Shown here: one piece after another, positions 51,599 to 63,692 of the stretch
Layout: every line of letters starts with the position of its first letter
Position numbering within the stretch: the stretch's first letter is position 1
DNA from: Antedon mediterranea
Taxonomy: Eukaryota > Echinodermata > Crinoidea > Comatulida > Antedonidae
Assembly: GCF_964355755.1 (NCBI RefSeq)
Contig: NC_092676.1
Location: forward strand, 11,764,288-11,828,287
DNA length: 64,000 nucleotides
Reading direction: 5' to 3'
Made by a program: the position numbers and the translations under genes
Notes under the pieces: model-generated
The model's database searches: none
The model's input: only the letters and a program-made list of their open reading frames with translations
What the model was told of the DNA's origin: nothing

Positions 51599-52587
51599 TC
51601 GTGGTATACACTGTCTAATGGATGTCCATCTTGAAAAATACCCGCCACAAAAATGCGAGGAGGCTTCGCATTTTCCTATCTCCTCCTACGATAATTGTTT
51701 TTAATAGCTGAAAACCGGTTGAACAGCTCGAGTACAGTATCATAATGTTGAAGACAGGCCGATTTTCTTAAAACAATACTATTTTGATAGATTTAATATA
51801 CGTTTATACAAATGTATTGATTTGCGATGAATGGAACATTCCAATCTCTGTGTCGTTCCACAAGTGTCTATTCCCTCAGGCGTCGTAAAGGAAAGTACTG
51901 TATACTCATAACAGAAATTCGATCCATTTTTTTTTCAATCTGTGCTGCAGAGGTTGGATATAATTTTTTTTAAACGGATAATGAGCTAGCGTTTTCAGTC
52001 GCCGTAATTTAATATTTATTACAGATTAAATCGAATTTATGATTTGCCCCGAATAGAGGTGGTTTTCACAAATTGTTTAACATTATATATAAACATACGT
52101 CGTAGTGTATCGTTACATGTACTGTACTATTTCAATCGACTACGACGGTGATAGTTTCAACAAAGTATTACACCGCAATGTTTTACTGTGTTTAGTGGTA
52201 TATTATTTGTAAAACATGTTAATTAATATTTCGTTACAAAATAAAGAATATATTTAAAAATTGTTCCTCTTTGCACCCATCCTCTTCCCCATCTCTCAAC
52301 CATAATGTTACATACAAAACACAAATTAAATTTGTTTAAATTTGACTTAAACAATTGGTCTCATTTTGTGACAACTTTCTCTTTCGGAAGTAATTCCCAG
52401 TGTGCTAATTTTAGTTGAGTACATAAATCACAGTGTATATTTAATCGTTCCTGTAAACGACATATATTATTGCCCTGCATTATTGTACATTTGAAATCGC
52501 CAGTTTTTTAACGCTGAAATTACTGTGTATTCGAGAACCGTGGGCACGACCTAGATGGTACGTGAGCGAAGCGAGCGTACCATCTAG
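51599..52587 (+). mobile_element. Helitron-like element, copy B
   Basis: Plus-strand partner of 17,209-18,299: preceded by A, begins TCGTGGTATACACTG and ends with the palindrome CTAGATGGTACG / CGTACCATCTAG, then T. 989 bp, non-coding. With copy A it makes an inverted pair 34 kb apart. Confidence 0.6.
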
Positions 52588-52899
52588 TTTATGGAATTTT
52601 GCTTTTAACAAAAAAATGAAACGAAATTACATAGTGGCCTACAATATGCGTGATCGCCAATTTTTCCGCCGAGACTACTGACACAAAAACAAATGGAGCC
52701 GTTTTTGGTCGTTGGCTTGCAGTTTTGATTGGTTGTTTACAGTCTGCCGACCTATGACTATGCAGTATTTTATTTAATTTAATTTTAATAATTGTTTGTA
52801 GCAATACTATAGGATTACAAATAATAAATAACAATAGTAATTATATTATATTTTGAATGGTAATTACGGACCATGCTTCTATTCCCCTAACCTCAACCC

Positions 52900-53640
52900 A
52901 GAACACCACCCCCAACAACCCCCCCCCCCCCACCACCACCACTCCCACGACATGCACCCAGCCATCTTCTTTCTCTCTTCATTGAATTCCTTTGGTTGTT
53001 AGGAAAAAACCTAGTTGCAAAACCAATTGAACCAGTTGCCCAGTTGAAAAAAGAAATTGGACCAGTTGTGTTTTTTTTTTAAAGTTGAACTCAGTTGAGC
53101 TTTGGAATACCAGTTGACCAGTTGGTCAAATCTTCTATCAAGCAGAATAGAAACATGTATATCCTGAACAATCTGACACAAAAATGAACATTCCACCCCA
53201 ACCCAAAAATGAGATGTGGAAATTTTCATGAAAAACAGGTCACAGTACAAATTTGGTATTTCTGGCCATTATTTAAGAAAAAACTTCATTATAGTAAATA
53301 GAAATGTTTATGTTCTGAACATTTTGACACCTAAATTAACTCTCTATGACAAATAGTTTTATGAACATCAAAATATCTTAACCTTTATGCAGTTGGTAAT
53401 TGCACCATAAATGTCAAAGGCAAAACTGCGTACTTCCGAGTATTTTTGGATAAAATGTTTCATTAGACTAAATTGTAACATATATATTCTGAACAATTTT
53501 ACACCAAAATAAACTGTCTGTGACAACCATTTACTGATATATGACAATGCTTTAAAATATGGGTCAAAGGTTAAAACTGGTACATCCGGTCATTAAAAAA
53601 AATACTTCATTAGAGTAAATAGAACTGTTACACGATAATT
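52900..53640. repeat. C-rich tract and degenerate 150-170-bp tandem repeats
   Basis: A CCCCACCACC tract (52,916-52,950) precedes three to four diverged units in 53,130-53,630, sharing (T/G)TTCTGAACA(T/A)TTT(T/G)ACACC and a CATTA(G/T)A(G/C)TAAAT block. Related in style to the 33.4-kb repeats. No coding signal. Confidence 0.6.
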
Positions 53641-53819
53641 TAAATGAATGGTGTTTACATAATCAGATGGTATCCAAATCTTCTAAATGTTATATCCTTA
53701 TTATTATTTTTCTGAAGCATAAAACTAATGAAATGATTTCGCCTAACTTTACCTTAAATTGATCAGTTCTTGATGTTGTTGATCATATGCGATTACTTGT
53801 GTTAATATTCAAAGTAATT

Positions 53820-54045
53820 TTAAGTGGGATCTAATACTGTGGATATCGTTTCTAGAGCCTCCAGAGGTTTGTTTCCATTAAGTATTCTTAAGAAAGCTAA
53901 TATTGCATGTGTTGAATTAATCACAGTGTATACTTCGTATATAAGACCGGGATTAGAATATGCTGCGTCTGTTTGGCATGGCGCTTTGTCTCGATACAAT
54001 GGTAGGGCTATTAAAGAGCCTTTCGAATTATTGTAGGGTCTGACT
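53820..54045 (+). pseudogene. LINE RT C-terminal fragment, part 1
   Basis: Frame 53,824-54,036 reads VELITVYTSYIRPGLEYAAS and VWHGALS, the conserved region after the RT thumb in CR1/Jockey-type LINEs. It ends abruptly near 54,040. Confidence 0.75.
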
Positions 54046-54777
54046 ATACCAATTATGATAACTAAAGGGTGAGCTCGCTTCACTCGCTCCCTCTCTAGGA
54101 AGTGTAAATGATGGTTCTCGGAATGATAATGACTCGGGTAACAAGGTTTTAGAAGGACGTTCTCCTTGTAAGTTTTCTGTCGGTTATCATTATTGAAAAT
54201 GCTTGACATTCGTAAAACTAAACCTACTCTGTTTCACAGTATCTTATATGATTAAGTATAGTGTTATTGATTGGTAGGGCCCTTATAGGGCGAAGGTGGG
54301 GAGGCAGTTTAATATTTTAGTTTTAATAATAAAATGGCAAATTCAACAACAACAAAATAAAAAAATATTTTTCAGGGGGACAATACATCTTTAAGGTTAA
54401 TTACGGCTGGCCCAGTCGCGTGCGCAAATTTGAGTTAGTGTTTACCGACCGACCGACATAGTGAGCTATAGAGTCCCGTTTGCATGCGACTAAAAAGAGA
54501 AAAACAATGCACTACTTAGGTAACTCGCGTCGAAAGTTCTCTCGTAGACGTTTCTAGGCCTATCTTAGTTGGGCTTAGTTTTGTAGTCCTAGCTGGTAAA
54601 GAGCGGTAGCGTACGAACAGCGTACGCTAGCTATAGGCCTAGCCTGACATTTTCGCGTTGCAGAATTGTTCTTTTTTTGGCAGAATCCGTATGTAGGCCT
54701 AGCTATATGATATAATTAAACCTATAATCACAATTGATTCTAAGGTTATGCAATTAAACTACTTAATCTTAAATTTT
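54046..54777. mobile_element. Composite insertion of small repeats in a LINE
   Basis: Separates two pieces of LINE coding sequence. Contains a GTAGGGCCCTTATAGGGC stretch inverted at 57,800-57,836, a terminal piece of the TTAA MITE (54,376-54,394) and a GACC-tract repeat (54,405-54,500). The internal borders are not resolved. Confidence 0.5.
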
Positions 54778-55195
54778 TAGATCAAAGAAGAGAAGATATT
54801 CTTCTTGATTTTGCTAAAAATCTTAACAAAATCGTTCCTAACGCACTTCCTAAATTGAGAGGCGAAACGTGTGGCAGGATACTTAGGAATGCTAAGAAGC
54901 AAAGTGAAATATATGGCAATACTAAAAGATTCAACAACTCATGTTTCCCAGCACTGTGTAGACTAATTAATAAACCAAAATAAACACAACAATAATAATA
55001 ATAATAAGTAATAAGTACTTTCATCAGTTTCTTCCATGTGTAATATCTCCTTTTTTTAAATATTTTTTTTAACTTTTTAATTTTTTTAATGTTGTAAATT
55101 TTTTATGTTTGAAAGCTTGTACCAATTTTATATGTAAATCTCTCGCAATTCAGTTTTATTTTATATATACTGCAAAGAGAAATATTTAATAAAAT
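54778..55195 (+). pseudogene. LINE RT C-terminal fragment, part 2
   Basis: Frame from 54,780: DQRREDILLDFAKNLNKIVP, LRGETCGRILRNAK and FPALCRLINK, then a stop. This is the extreme C-terminus of the same LINE type as 53,820-54,045. An untranslated tail ends at GAATGAATGAATG (about 55,199-55,211). Confidence 0.75.
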
Positions 55196-55214
55196 CAGAA
55201 TGAATGAATGAATG

Positions 55215-56342
55215 TATGAGTTTTAATTAATTCATTTAATATGTACAATGTTGGATGTCAAACAAATAAATATTTCAGTAACATAAACAACATATAATTA
55301 TATTATAACGTTTTTATTTATTTTGTTTTTGCATTAGCAGTTCCAAATATTTTCCCATATACGGAATAATTCATGTTAACCGCGACGAGAGATCATTTTC
55401 GATTACCGCGTGAAAACTATTTCCAAGGCTTTCCGTCATAATTATTATGAATATTTATTTATGGATTCAGGACATCTATAGCTTCTACCTTAACCTAATA
55501 AACAAAAGTAATGCCAACCGGAATAACAAACTACGCGCGAACTCTCATAACAACCGATCTCCGATTGCAATTTTTCTCTGTCGCGAGTGACACGATGAAA
55601 TTACTAAATTATATAATAAATGATGCAGACTAAAAAACACCAAAAACAAATTAAATATACGGTCAGTAGGCCTAGGCTATAGAAGTAAATACAGATCCTT
55701 CTTTTTTAATGTATTATATCCTATCCTACTAGGCCCAGGCTAGCCTACGTTTCAATCTGAATCAAAATGTAGCCTAGACAAGCCTTACCTTCCTTTCATT
55801 CTCTCTGAATTAAATCACAAGAATCTACTCAGATGTTTAATATCAAACAAATAATTTTATTTTTCTGCTATGGTACAAATGTCATTCGGTGAAAGATGAA
55901 AGGTCATATTTCATCTTGCATCCCTTGAAATTATTTATTTTATACCATCACATTTAAAAATGGTAATACTTCTTCTGCAGCTGAAGTAAAATGACGTCAC
56001 CGTTAAAGTGTGTCGACACATCTTTTTAAATTATGCTTAATTTTGACATAGGAGAGTACAATGGAAAAACTTCTGGACAAATCTCCGCCTTGGACACATA
56101 CCTCATCTATCTCAGATGTACCGCGAAACGTGGATTTGATAACATTAGTTCTCACTATTACGATATTGTTTCATATTTCTATCTTAGGAAGATAGAGGGT
56201 TTTAAAACAAAATTTCTGATTTCATCGGTAGACATTCAACCTTGCAACATTCTGGTTTGAACTAAGTTGGCCGTTGGTGGCGATAGCCATTTTAGTTTAT
56301 TGTTTATTTTCGGACCGCGCGTGTGAAGTTACAGTAGTTAGC
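55215..56342. other. AT-rich sequence, nothing recognised
   Basis: Only a 75-codon plus frame at 56,033-56,260 stands out; it has no motif I can name and no splice context. Confidence 0.45.
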
Positions 56343-56475
56343 AAAATAACAAGGCCATATACATAGTTGCAGTCGTGTGCTCAAGTTAGTGTTTACCAAC
56401 CAACCGACTGACCGACCGACCAACCGACTGACCGACCGACCAACCAACTGACATAGAGAGCTGAAGAGTCGCGAC
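56343..56475 (+). repeat. GACC-tract dispersed repeat
   Basis: GGCCATATAC...GTTAGTGTTTACC followed by (ACCAACCGACTGACCG)-like units and GAGTCGCGACTAAAA. Same family as 54,405-54,500 and, inverted, 1-66. The tract length differs between copies. Confidence 0.7.
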
Positions 56476-56937
56476 TAAAAATTACAGTATACTGCAAATT
56501 AATAAAGATCAAATTAAATATAATTATAAAGCATCGGAGTATATTGTGCGGAATAGTATACAAATTACATCGGGAGAACTGATGATAAAACCTTTTGTTT
56601 GAAATCGAGTGAAACCGTGATAGCCGAGTTGTTGAGTAAGCTGACAGGAATAACTGTGGGCTATGTCCTCTTAGGACTCTGTGATACTTCTGCCCATGTT
56701 GCAAGCCGTCTAAAATGTTTGGCCGAAACGGTTCACTGTGTCGCGGAAGTTAGTTTCAAAAGATGTATTAATGTATTTACTATTAATTATTATACCTTAC
56801 CATCTAACAAAATCCCATCCACATTTATACACACAATAATTGTATTATTTATAACACATTTATAGTATTTGTAATAGAATTAATCGGACTGTTATCTACA
56901 ATTACCAAGCATTTTTTACCACTTTTCATATCTATTA

Positions 56938-57728
56938 AGCCCCTTTCTCACAGAGTTGTGTGCCAGGAATATTGCGGGAATATACCATTACCATGCCGGT
57001 ATGGTTTTCTGTGAGAACGGGTAGTCTTGGCATCATGCCGGCATCGACATGACCTGCTTTAGACCCGCAATGCCAGACGGGCATTCTGTGAGAACGTATT
57101 GCCGTTATATTCCGGGGTTCCCCGTCGAGGCTTTGACACATTGCGCAGTCAAGTGTATCACTTTGGCGCCTATTCAATTCAATTAACAATAATAATGTCG
57201 AACTGGAGGGATAATGAGATAAGAGAGCTGCTTAAAATAAGGGGACAAGAAGAAATTTGTAGCATAATCTATATAGGCCGCTAGGCTAGGCCATTAGCTC
57301 TTTGTTTGTTGGTGCCTGACCTTTCGTCGCCTTGTAAATTGTAGGCCTACAGCCTTCTAAGGTGTTTTACAGATTGCCGATGACGGCAAATTAATTGCTA
57401 TACCTGTATAATATATGCACAATATACTGTACATAGCATGTATTGCATAAATATGCTATAAAGGAAGATAATAATCTGTAACTTAACATTCGCAGCCATA
57501 TCATCGCTAGACAAAAATAATAACAATAAAGGACGCCCTCAATAATTATTTTGTCAGAGACTTTTTATTGGCCGAATATGCCCGACTCCTTTTTCACAGA
57601 AAGCCGGTATATACCGGTTATATTTCCGGCACGATAGTCCGATGAGAATGGGTATATGCCGGTAACGATACCGGCACGACGCCAGCACTGTACCGGTATA
57701 TTGCAGGCACATCTGTGAGAAAGGGGCT
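56938..57728 (+). mobile_element. PIF/Harbinger derivative with TTA duplication
   Basis: 791 bp bounded by inverted ends AGCCCCTTTCTCACAG (then a diverged extension) and by TTA at 56,935-56,937 and 57,729-57,731. TTA/TAA three-base duplications are the PIF/Harbinger hallmark. Subterminal regions are full of CCGGTAT / ATACCGG words. It carries a remnant of the Myb-like protein but no transposase. Confidence 0.88.
57195..57284 (+). pseudogene. Harbinger Myb-like protein N-terminus
   Basis: ATG-initiated frame MSNWRDNEIRELLKIRGQEE followed by ICSII and a stop after 29 codons. The W-x2-x-E-x2-x-LL-x-I pattern is the first helix of the Myb/trihelix protein encoded next to Harbinger transposases. 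Truncated by internal deletion. Confidence 0.65.
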
Positions 57729-58089
57729 TTAGAGGATTTTATTTGATTATAAATGTTACCATAATATTAAAACTAAAAAATAAACATATCCCTCAATTGA
57801 ACGCCTCCCCACCTCCGCCCCATAAGGGCCCTACCAAATAATAAACACTATATTTTAAAATGTTATTAATCACCTAAGACACTGTATAACAAAAGTATTT
57901 TTATCTCTGCTCTCTCTCAGATCAGAAAATCAAATCTTTATATTTGTTCCATATGAATGGTGTACATGAAAACATTGTTTTCCTCGACAGAAATATAGTA
58001 TACAACAAGAAATATTTATTACAAAATACGCCGCTCGACATTTTAAAATTAATCATTGTTTTTTCTTCAGATATTTATGATTGATTATT

Positions 58090-58450
58090 AAAAAGATGCC
58101 CTTTAATCGCAAAAATACATACAAATCAAAGATAGTTCTTTAATTATGAATCACATGCCCATTTTTTCACTAGTTAATTGTATACTATAAATACACAATC
58201 TTTAATAATTTATGGAAAATATGTTTTTGTTACCATGGAAACGTGTAACAAAATAAAAATGTGTTGGTTAATCGCAAACAAACACAAAATCTAACATAGT
58301 TATTAAATTATAAATCACATCATGTCCATTTTTTCACCAGTTAATTGTAAAATATAAATACACAATTTTTAATCAAATGTTTATTAAAAATATGTTTTGT
58401 AACCATAGAAATATGTAATAAATAAAAATATGTTGAATCGTAAAAATTAT
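58090..58450. repeat. Tandem repeat, about 180-bp unit, two copies
   Basis: Shared blocks: ATCGCAAA(A/C)A, ATTATGAATCACAT or TTATAAATCACAT, CCATTTTTTCAC(T/C)AGTTAATTGTA, ATGTTTTTGTTACCAT or ATGTTTTGTAACCAT. Very AT-rich, non-coding. Confidence 0.8.
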
Positions 58451-58907
58451 TTGCACGATAAATTTTCTTTCTCAAATTGTCGAAATTACATCATGTGTTC
58501 ATAGAAGAATTTGATTCTGATAATTTTCTTTCATATTTTTTTTTCTCTTTTGTGGTTAACCACCACCTTTATTCATTCAATCTTTCATACATATTTCGTT
58601 CACATTTTATTTTCGTACATTAAATTTCCATTTTCTACTTTTTTCGTTATTTTCTGATTTTTACACTTTAACCTTTATACATTATAGTGTTTTGATTGAT
58701 ATGCATACAAAAACCATTAAAATCTACACTTCATTTTGTACATGATATAATACATTTTAAAATACAAATATGGATGCCACTTATAGGTTACAACATGCCT
58801 AGTGTGTTCATATCTTTTAAAATATATTTAAACTGAATTCTGGCATACAGTTTTTTAAGTTCAGTTTTAATTTTAATTGAGTATATGACGTACACGGCTA
58901 TTGAGTA

Positions 58908-61049
58908 CTATTGATTTTTTAATTGACATTTACATCCTAACAGGAGTTCTTTGAACGAGCTACTGCTGTTATCTAACTTTTGAAATAAATTGTCAATTTT
59001 ATTCCACAGTATTTGATTACGTCTACAATAATAAAACATATGTTTTTCATCTTCAATGACTCCACAATTGTTACATATGTTATTATTTGTCAGTTTCCCG
59101 TTATACAGTTTTAGATTTGTAGGTACAAGTCTGTTTAATAATTTGTAATTCAATTGGCCAAATTTCTTAGTTTTTTCGTTTTTCACTTTTTTTTTCCAGA
59201 CAGGAGGAGTTGTTGATAGCCGAGTGGTTAGGACACTTGACTATCATACAGATAGACCCGGGTTCAATTCCCGACAACTCCCAGTCCACTCAGCTGTAAA
59301 TGAGTACCTGGTTGAAAATACTAGGGAGAAAAAAGGCGGCGTGGAAAGGAACTGGCCACCCTACCACATAATGCCGAGGCTTAGTACAATGAGCTCCTAA
59401 CAGCTCATTCCCCTACGTTCAGAGAACACGGGACTCACCTTTACCTTTTTACCCTTTTTTCCAGACATCACACCACTTGATATCTTCGTTAAATACGTTA
59501 TTCCATTTAAGTATGCTTTTCGGGGAATAAAAACATTATTAAAGTTAGAATAAACATCTTTTGTTGTCATCTTAATTATATTGTTAATATTGTATTCCAG
59601 ATTCACATTCATATATTGGTTCATATTTGGCATATTATGTTTAACTATACTTAACCACTCTTTTGGAATAGCTCTAGTTAAAGAAACATATTCAGCTATC
59701 CAGTTTTTCTTAATACGTAGTTGTTTAATTATTTCTAAAGGTTTCATTAGACGATGAAAAATAATTATATCTCCAATTTGATTAAAACCTGCATCTATCC
59801 AGTTCTTAAAGAATAGTGGTTTGTTTCTATATTTAATATAATTATTACTCCATAAGTTTTGCTTTATCACTTCTTCATACTTGTTAATTGTACCTTCATT
59901 ATTCATATTATTAAATTCAACACAACACTTTAGAACATTATAATAAAAAGATGGTATATTATTTAAACCCATGTTATTTTTAAAATTGATATTTGACATA
60001 CTTAAAATTAGTTGTTCGTTTCCAAATTTGTTAAAATAGTATAGTGGTAAGATTTTCCATCTTACGGGTTTTCTACACAGTAATTTTCTTGCCCATATCA
60101 TTTTCAGAGCGTTTATGTGTAATGCGAAATCAGGCATACCTATGCCCCCTTTAATCATTTTACCGATTAAAGTTTTTCTTTTTATTTTTTCTGTTTTTCC
60201 ATTCCATAAAAAGTTATATATCAATTTATTTATTTTAAAACAAACATCATCCTGTACATCAATTATACATGCATCATATGTTAGTTTAGACAAGGCTAAA
60301 CTTTTTAAAATGTTAACTTTGCCAAAAAAGGTAAGGTTTCTTCCTTTCCATCTATTGAGTTGAATTTCTAAGTTTGCCACCTTACTATCCCAGTTTAATT
60401 CACTGCATTTTTTCTCATCATATCCCACATAAATACCCAACATCTTAATTGGTTCATTAACCCAATTTAGACTGCATGGTTTTTCGATTTTTTTTTATAT
60501 TTTTGCCAATCCATATAGCGTTGGTTTTGTTTTTATTCAAATTCATACCAGACACTTTACCAAACTTATAACAATATTTAAACCAATCTCTATACTTTTT
60601 TCATTTCCCACAAAGAGTACAGTGTCGTCTGCCAGATGCGCAATGTGAACTTCCTCACCATTATCATTTTTAGGTAAAAGTATTCCTTTATAGCATTTAT
60701 CCTTTCTTATATTACACGCCATAATTTCAACTACTAAAATAAAGAGTAACACCGACAATGGGCAACCCTGTCTAATTCCGCATTCCATTTCAAAACTTTC
60801 TGATATCCAACCATTATTAACACATTCAGTTTTACTATAAATTGTATTTACCCATTTTAAAAAGGAGTCTCCAAAATCAAATTTGTTTAGTACCTTAAAC
60901 ATAAAATCTCTATTTACAGAATCAAAGGCTTTTCTAAAATCAAGGGATAGAATAGCTCCTTCGATTTGTTCTTCTGTTGTATAATGCAGAATATCATTAA
61001 TTAGACGGACGTTTTCTCCAGCGAAACGTCCTTTAGGCCTAATGTACAC
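58908..61049 (-). mobile_element. Tx1/L1-like LINE, 5'-truncated, with SINE insertion
   Basis: Minus-strand frames: 61,049-60,543 (KGRFAGENVRLI, ILSLDFRKAFDSVNRDF, CGIRQGCPLSVLLFI, AHLADDTVLF), 60,443-59,397 (LNRWKGRNLTFFGKVNILKS, LIGKMIKGGIGMPDF) and, after the SINE, 59,186-58,908 (LNRLVPTNLKLYNGKL, CNNCGVIEDEKHMFYYC). The HL-ADD box has L for the usual F. The Cys-His cluster is the C-terminal zinc knuckle of the L1/Tx1 group. A shift lies at about 60,500. The 5' end abuts a MITE at 61,045. Confidence 0.88.
59203..59454 (+). repeat. tRNA-derived SINE with 13-bp target duplication
   Basis: 252 bp between duplicates TTTTTTCCAGACA (59,190-59,202 and 59,455-59,467). The head (59,207-59,280) has a 7-bp acceptor stem GAGTTGT/ACAACTC, A box TAGCCGAGTGGTTAGG and B box GGTTCAATTCC. 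Body includes AGGCGGCGTGGAAAGGAACT; the tail ends CTTTTTACCC. Inserted within the Tx1-like LINE coding region, on the opposite strand. Confidence 0.92.
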
Positions 61050-61400
61050 TGTAAAAAAAAATTGTTATATTTAAGGTAAAAAGCTGGCAGCAGTTTTGCC
61101 AAGGAAAACCCGTTAAATTTACGGTTAAACTGTAAATTGTGTAACGGTTAAAAGCCGCAAAACTAACATTTGTTTGTAATTTATTTTACGGTTAATTGTA
61201 TTTTGTTCTACAATATACTGTAAAAAAAAATTTCAGTTTACAGGATTTTGTAAACAAAATTACATTGAAATGTAAAATAATTTACAGTAGACTGTATTAA
61301 AACAGTTTCCCGTAAATTAAATTACAGTGAACTGTTAAGTATTTTACGGTTTTTCCTTGGCAAAACTGCTGCCAGCCTTTTACTGTAAATTTTTCAATGT
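61045..61400. mobile_element. Palindromic MITE with CTGTAAA repeats
   Basis: Arms of about 43 bp, 61,070-61,112 and 61,346-61,388, share AAGCTGGCAGCAGTTTTGCC and its complement. The interior is full of ACTGTAAA / TTTACAGT words able to fold. Ends begin CACTGTAAAAA; no clear target duplication. Confidence 0.75.
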
Positions 61401-61409
61401 TTTCTTTTC

Positions 61410-62600
61410 TTTGTATACAGATGAGTCACATACAGTGCATCAGGAAACATGTTTTTCATATACGATAGCAATATTTAGATTTTTACTCCGAAATGTACAA
61501 CACTTTGTATTTTCATATTACTATGTAAGACTGAAATGAATAAAGCAAAGCATTGTTATGGTTAACAAGGTACACTATTTATTACACATTCTACGATTCT
61601 ATTCCAAGATTACAGGATAAAGTCCTAAATCACATTACAAACCAAATTTTATTGTTACACGTAATAGATTTGTACTTTTTGTTTGTTGTATAAAAACTTC
61701 AAACGAATTCTAGTTTTCTTTAAATTAATGTATAAATGTAATGAAATGTACTTAAATTTGATTATGAATTGCAAAAAGATTATTAATGATTAAAAAAAAA
61801 CAACAGTGGCCTGCATCATCAAAGGTCAAAGTCCAGGAGCCTATCCTGGCAAGTTCAGCTCATTGTCCTGTTGATTGATGAACATGCCTGTCAAAATTAT
61901 AAAAATATATTATAAATAAAATTAAATATTAATTATTCCACAACATATTTTACAGATAAATCAGGTGATACAACTGTAATGAAATGTTAGCTCCAATTCA
62001 AGGTTAATTATAATTATTTAAACTGTATAATTATAATCATAAGCGTATTGTTGTCCGACCAAATAAAAAGTGCTTAATACAATAAAGCACATGTAACTCA
62101 CAACCAAGGCTGGCAGTGTTGTAACAATAACATGAACACTTTAGTTGCTTTAAAGCTATATAATACACACAATACTTTTATAGCCAGGGTTATTACACAT
62201 TTCTTGGTAGTTATATTAACTGCAAATGATCTACAATTTACAAAGCAATTTAAAAAATATGTACTGTATTTTATCATATCCTAATATTACTTGTATTGTA
62301 GTTTTTAAATTGAAGGGGTGTTATATTTTGACTAAATATATGTTACCATTTTACACCCAAAAATAAATGTCCCTCCTTCCCTTCTGAACATTTCTTTGAA
62401 TAAATACGGTTTCTATGTATGCAAACACTGATAAATGTACCTTTGCTATTTCTAGGGGTTCTACAAACAATCACTTTTAATTAATTAAAAGAAAGTGTAA
62501 ATGGGCTGAGACATATTGTTGTAATTTTTACCCAAATTAAGTCATTTTAAATCTCAAAATAAATCATGATTAAATTCAAAATAAATATTTAAACCACCTA
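61410..62600. other. Sequence between MITE and terminal exons
   Basis: Mostly AT-rich. A minus-strand open stretch at about 61,893-61,845 (ACAG acceptor, then MFINQQDNELNLPG and a stop) could be a small exon, but it is too short to support alone. A fragment at 62,330-62,410 resembles the AATAAATG-type MITE ends at 34.2-34.8 kb. Confidence 0.4.
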
Positions 62601-62604
62601 CTGT

Positions 62605-62734
62605 TTATGTAGTCCATTCTAGGTCACTCATTTTGTTGATTATGGTGAGAACCTTAGGATGTATTGAATAATTCTTCTTATTTTTTCTGACTGCTGATTT
62701 TGACCCTTTGTCAGGATTCATTAGCATAAAGCAT
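62605..62734 (-). CDS. Last exon of an unnamed gene
   Basis: Acceptor TTTCTTTCAG, then in the frame set by the upstream exon: CFMLMNPDKGSKSAVRKN, KKNYSIHPKVLTIINKMSDL, EWTT and TAA at 62,607-62,605. The FxxxNPDKGSK...NPKVLxLxxxLxDFEW-type ending is one I know from C-termini of uncharacterised proteins in fishes and marine invertebrates, following a YYxFxIxY...FxQR block. No function is known to me. Confidence 0.6.
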
Positions 62735-63020
62735 CTGAAAGAAACAAAATAATGTAGTTTATTTGATACTGGAAAAGAATAAGCAAATTGCCTTTTATTA
62801 GGAAAAAAATTAAGGAATTCTAATATTTATAGTTGTAAACTGTTAAAAAGCTTGCTTTTATAGTCACTTTCAAATGAAAGACACATTATCACCAATTGTT
62901 TTGTATATTACATTTTGTCTAAAAATAATTAAAAACACTACTGTAGATGTTCAAATTCAAGCCAGTAGCACTAGCAGCATAAAAGCCAGTGAAACTATAC
63001 GATAAGTATGCAAAACATAC

Positions 63021-63185
63021 CTTTGAAAAAAATCCATCGTAGCTGCAACATCAGCATTATACTGGATTCCAAAACAGTAGTATGCAGCGAACAGCATTTC
63101 TACTCCAGACACACACACGTAACAATGTTATTATTTACAACATGGCCATCAACAGCCAGCATCCACTTTAATGTTCTTATTTCCC
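63021..63185 (-). pseudogene. Penultimate exon of the unnamed gene, frame broken in (GT)n
   Basis: Acceptor TTTTTCTTACAG and donor GTATGT frame a 165-nt exon. The first half reads GEIRTLKWMLAVDGHVV; the second half, in another frame, reads SGVEMLFAAYYCFGIQY and VAATMDFFQR. It splices in phase to CFMLMNPDKG. The switch occurs in a (GT)n run (63,111-63,119); one GT unit more or less restores a single frame. It may be a real pseudogene, an allele, or a sequencing slip. Confidence 0.6.
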
Positions 63186-63594
63186 CTGTAAGAAAAACCT
63201 AATAATTTTTACAACATAACAAGCGCACTTTTTTTGATACAAGAAGAAGCCTAAAAAAAGAGAACCTTATTCTCAAGATGTTTCAATGCCAAAATAAACA
63301 ATGCAAGGACTGGCTTTCTTTCTCCTTTTCATTGAAAGTTTGCAGCACTTTATCATACTCTACTACACTACTGGGTGGGCACAGTCTGGACTAGTGAATC
63401 CTAGCTAGGCTAGTAGGCACTAACCAACCAGGGGGGAAGGGGGTGTCCGGTCCCAATTACATTTTAAAAAAGAGTTGTATGTAGGCCTAGTATGCCTAGC
63501 TAGGCCCTATAGTAGTTAATAGGCATATTAATGTTATTTAATAATAACTATAAATAATGTAAATTCCTGAAAAGATACTAGGTAGGCCTAGGCT

Positions 63595-63692
63595 AGGGGT
63601 GTCACGAAACCTAAGACCACGAAAGCTAAGACCCCCTAAGACCTAAGATCACGAAAGCTAAGACCCAAGACCTAAGATTACAAATTCTAAGA
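63595..63692. repeat. Short CTAAGACC tandem repeat
   Basis: Six or so irregular repeats of CTAAGA(C/T)C with CACGAAAG spacers. Non-coding. Confidence 0.8.

Noticed and set aside
56033-56260. 75-codon plus-strand frame
   Set aside because: No motif, no homologous copy in the window, surrounding sequence non-coding.
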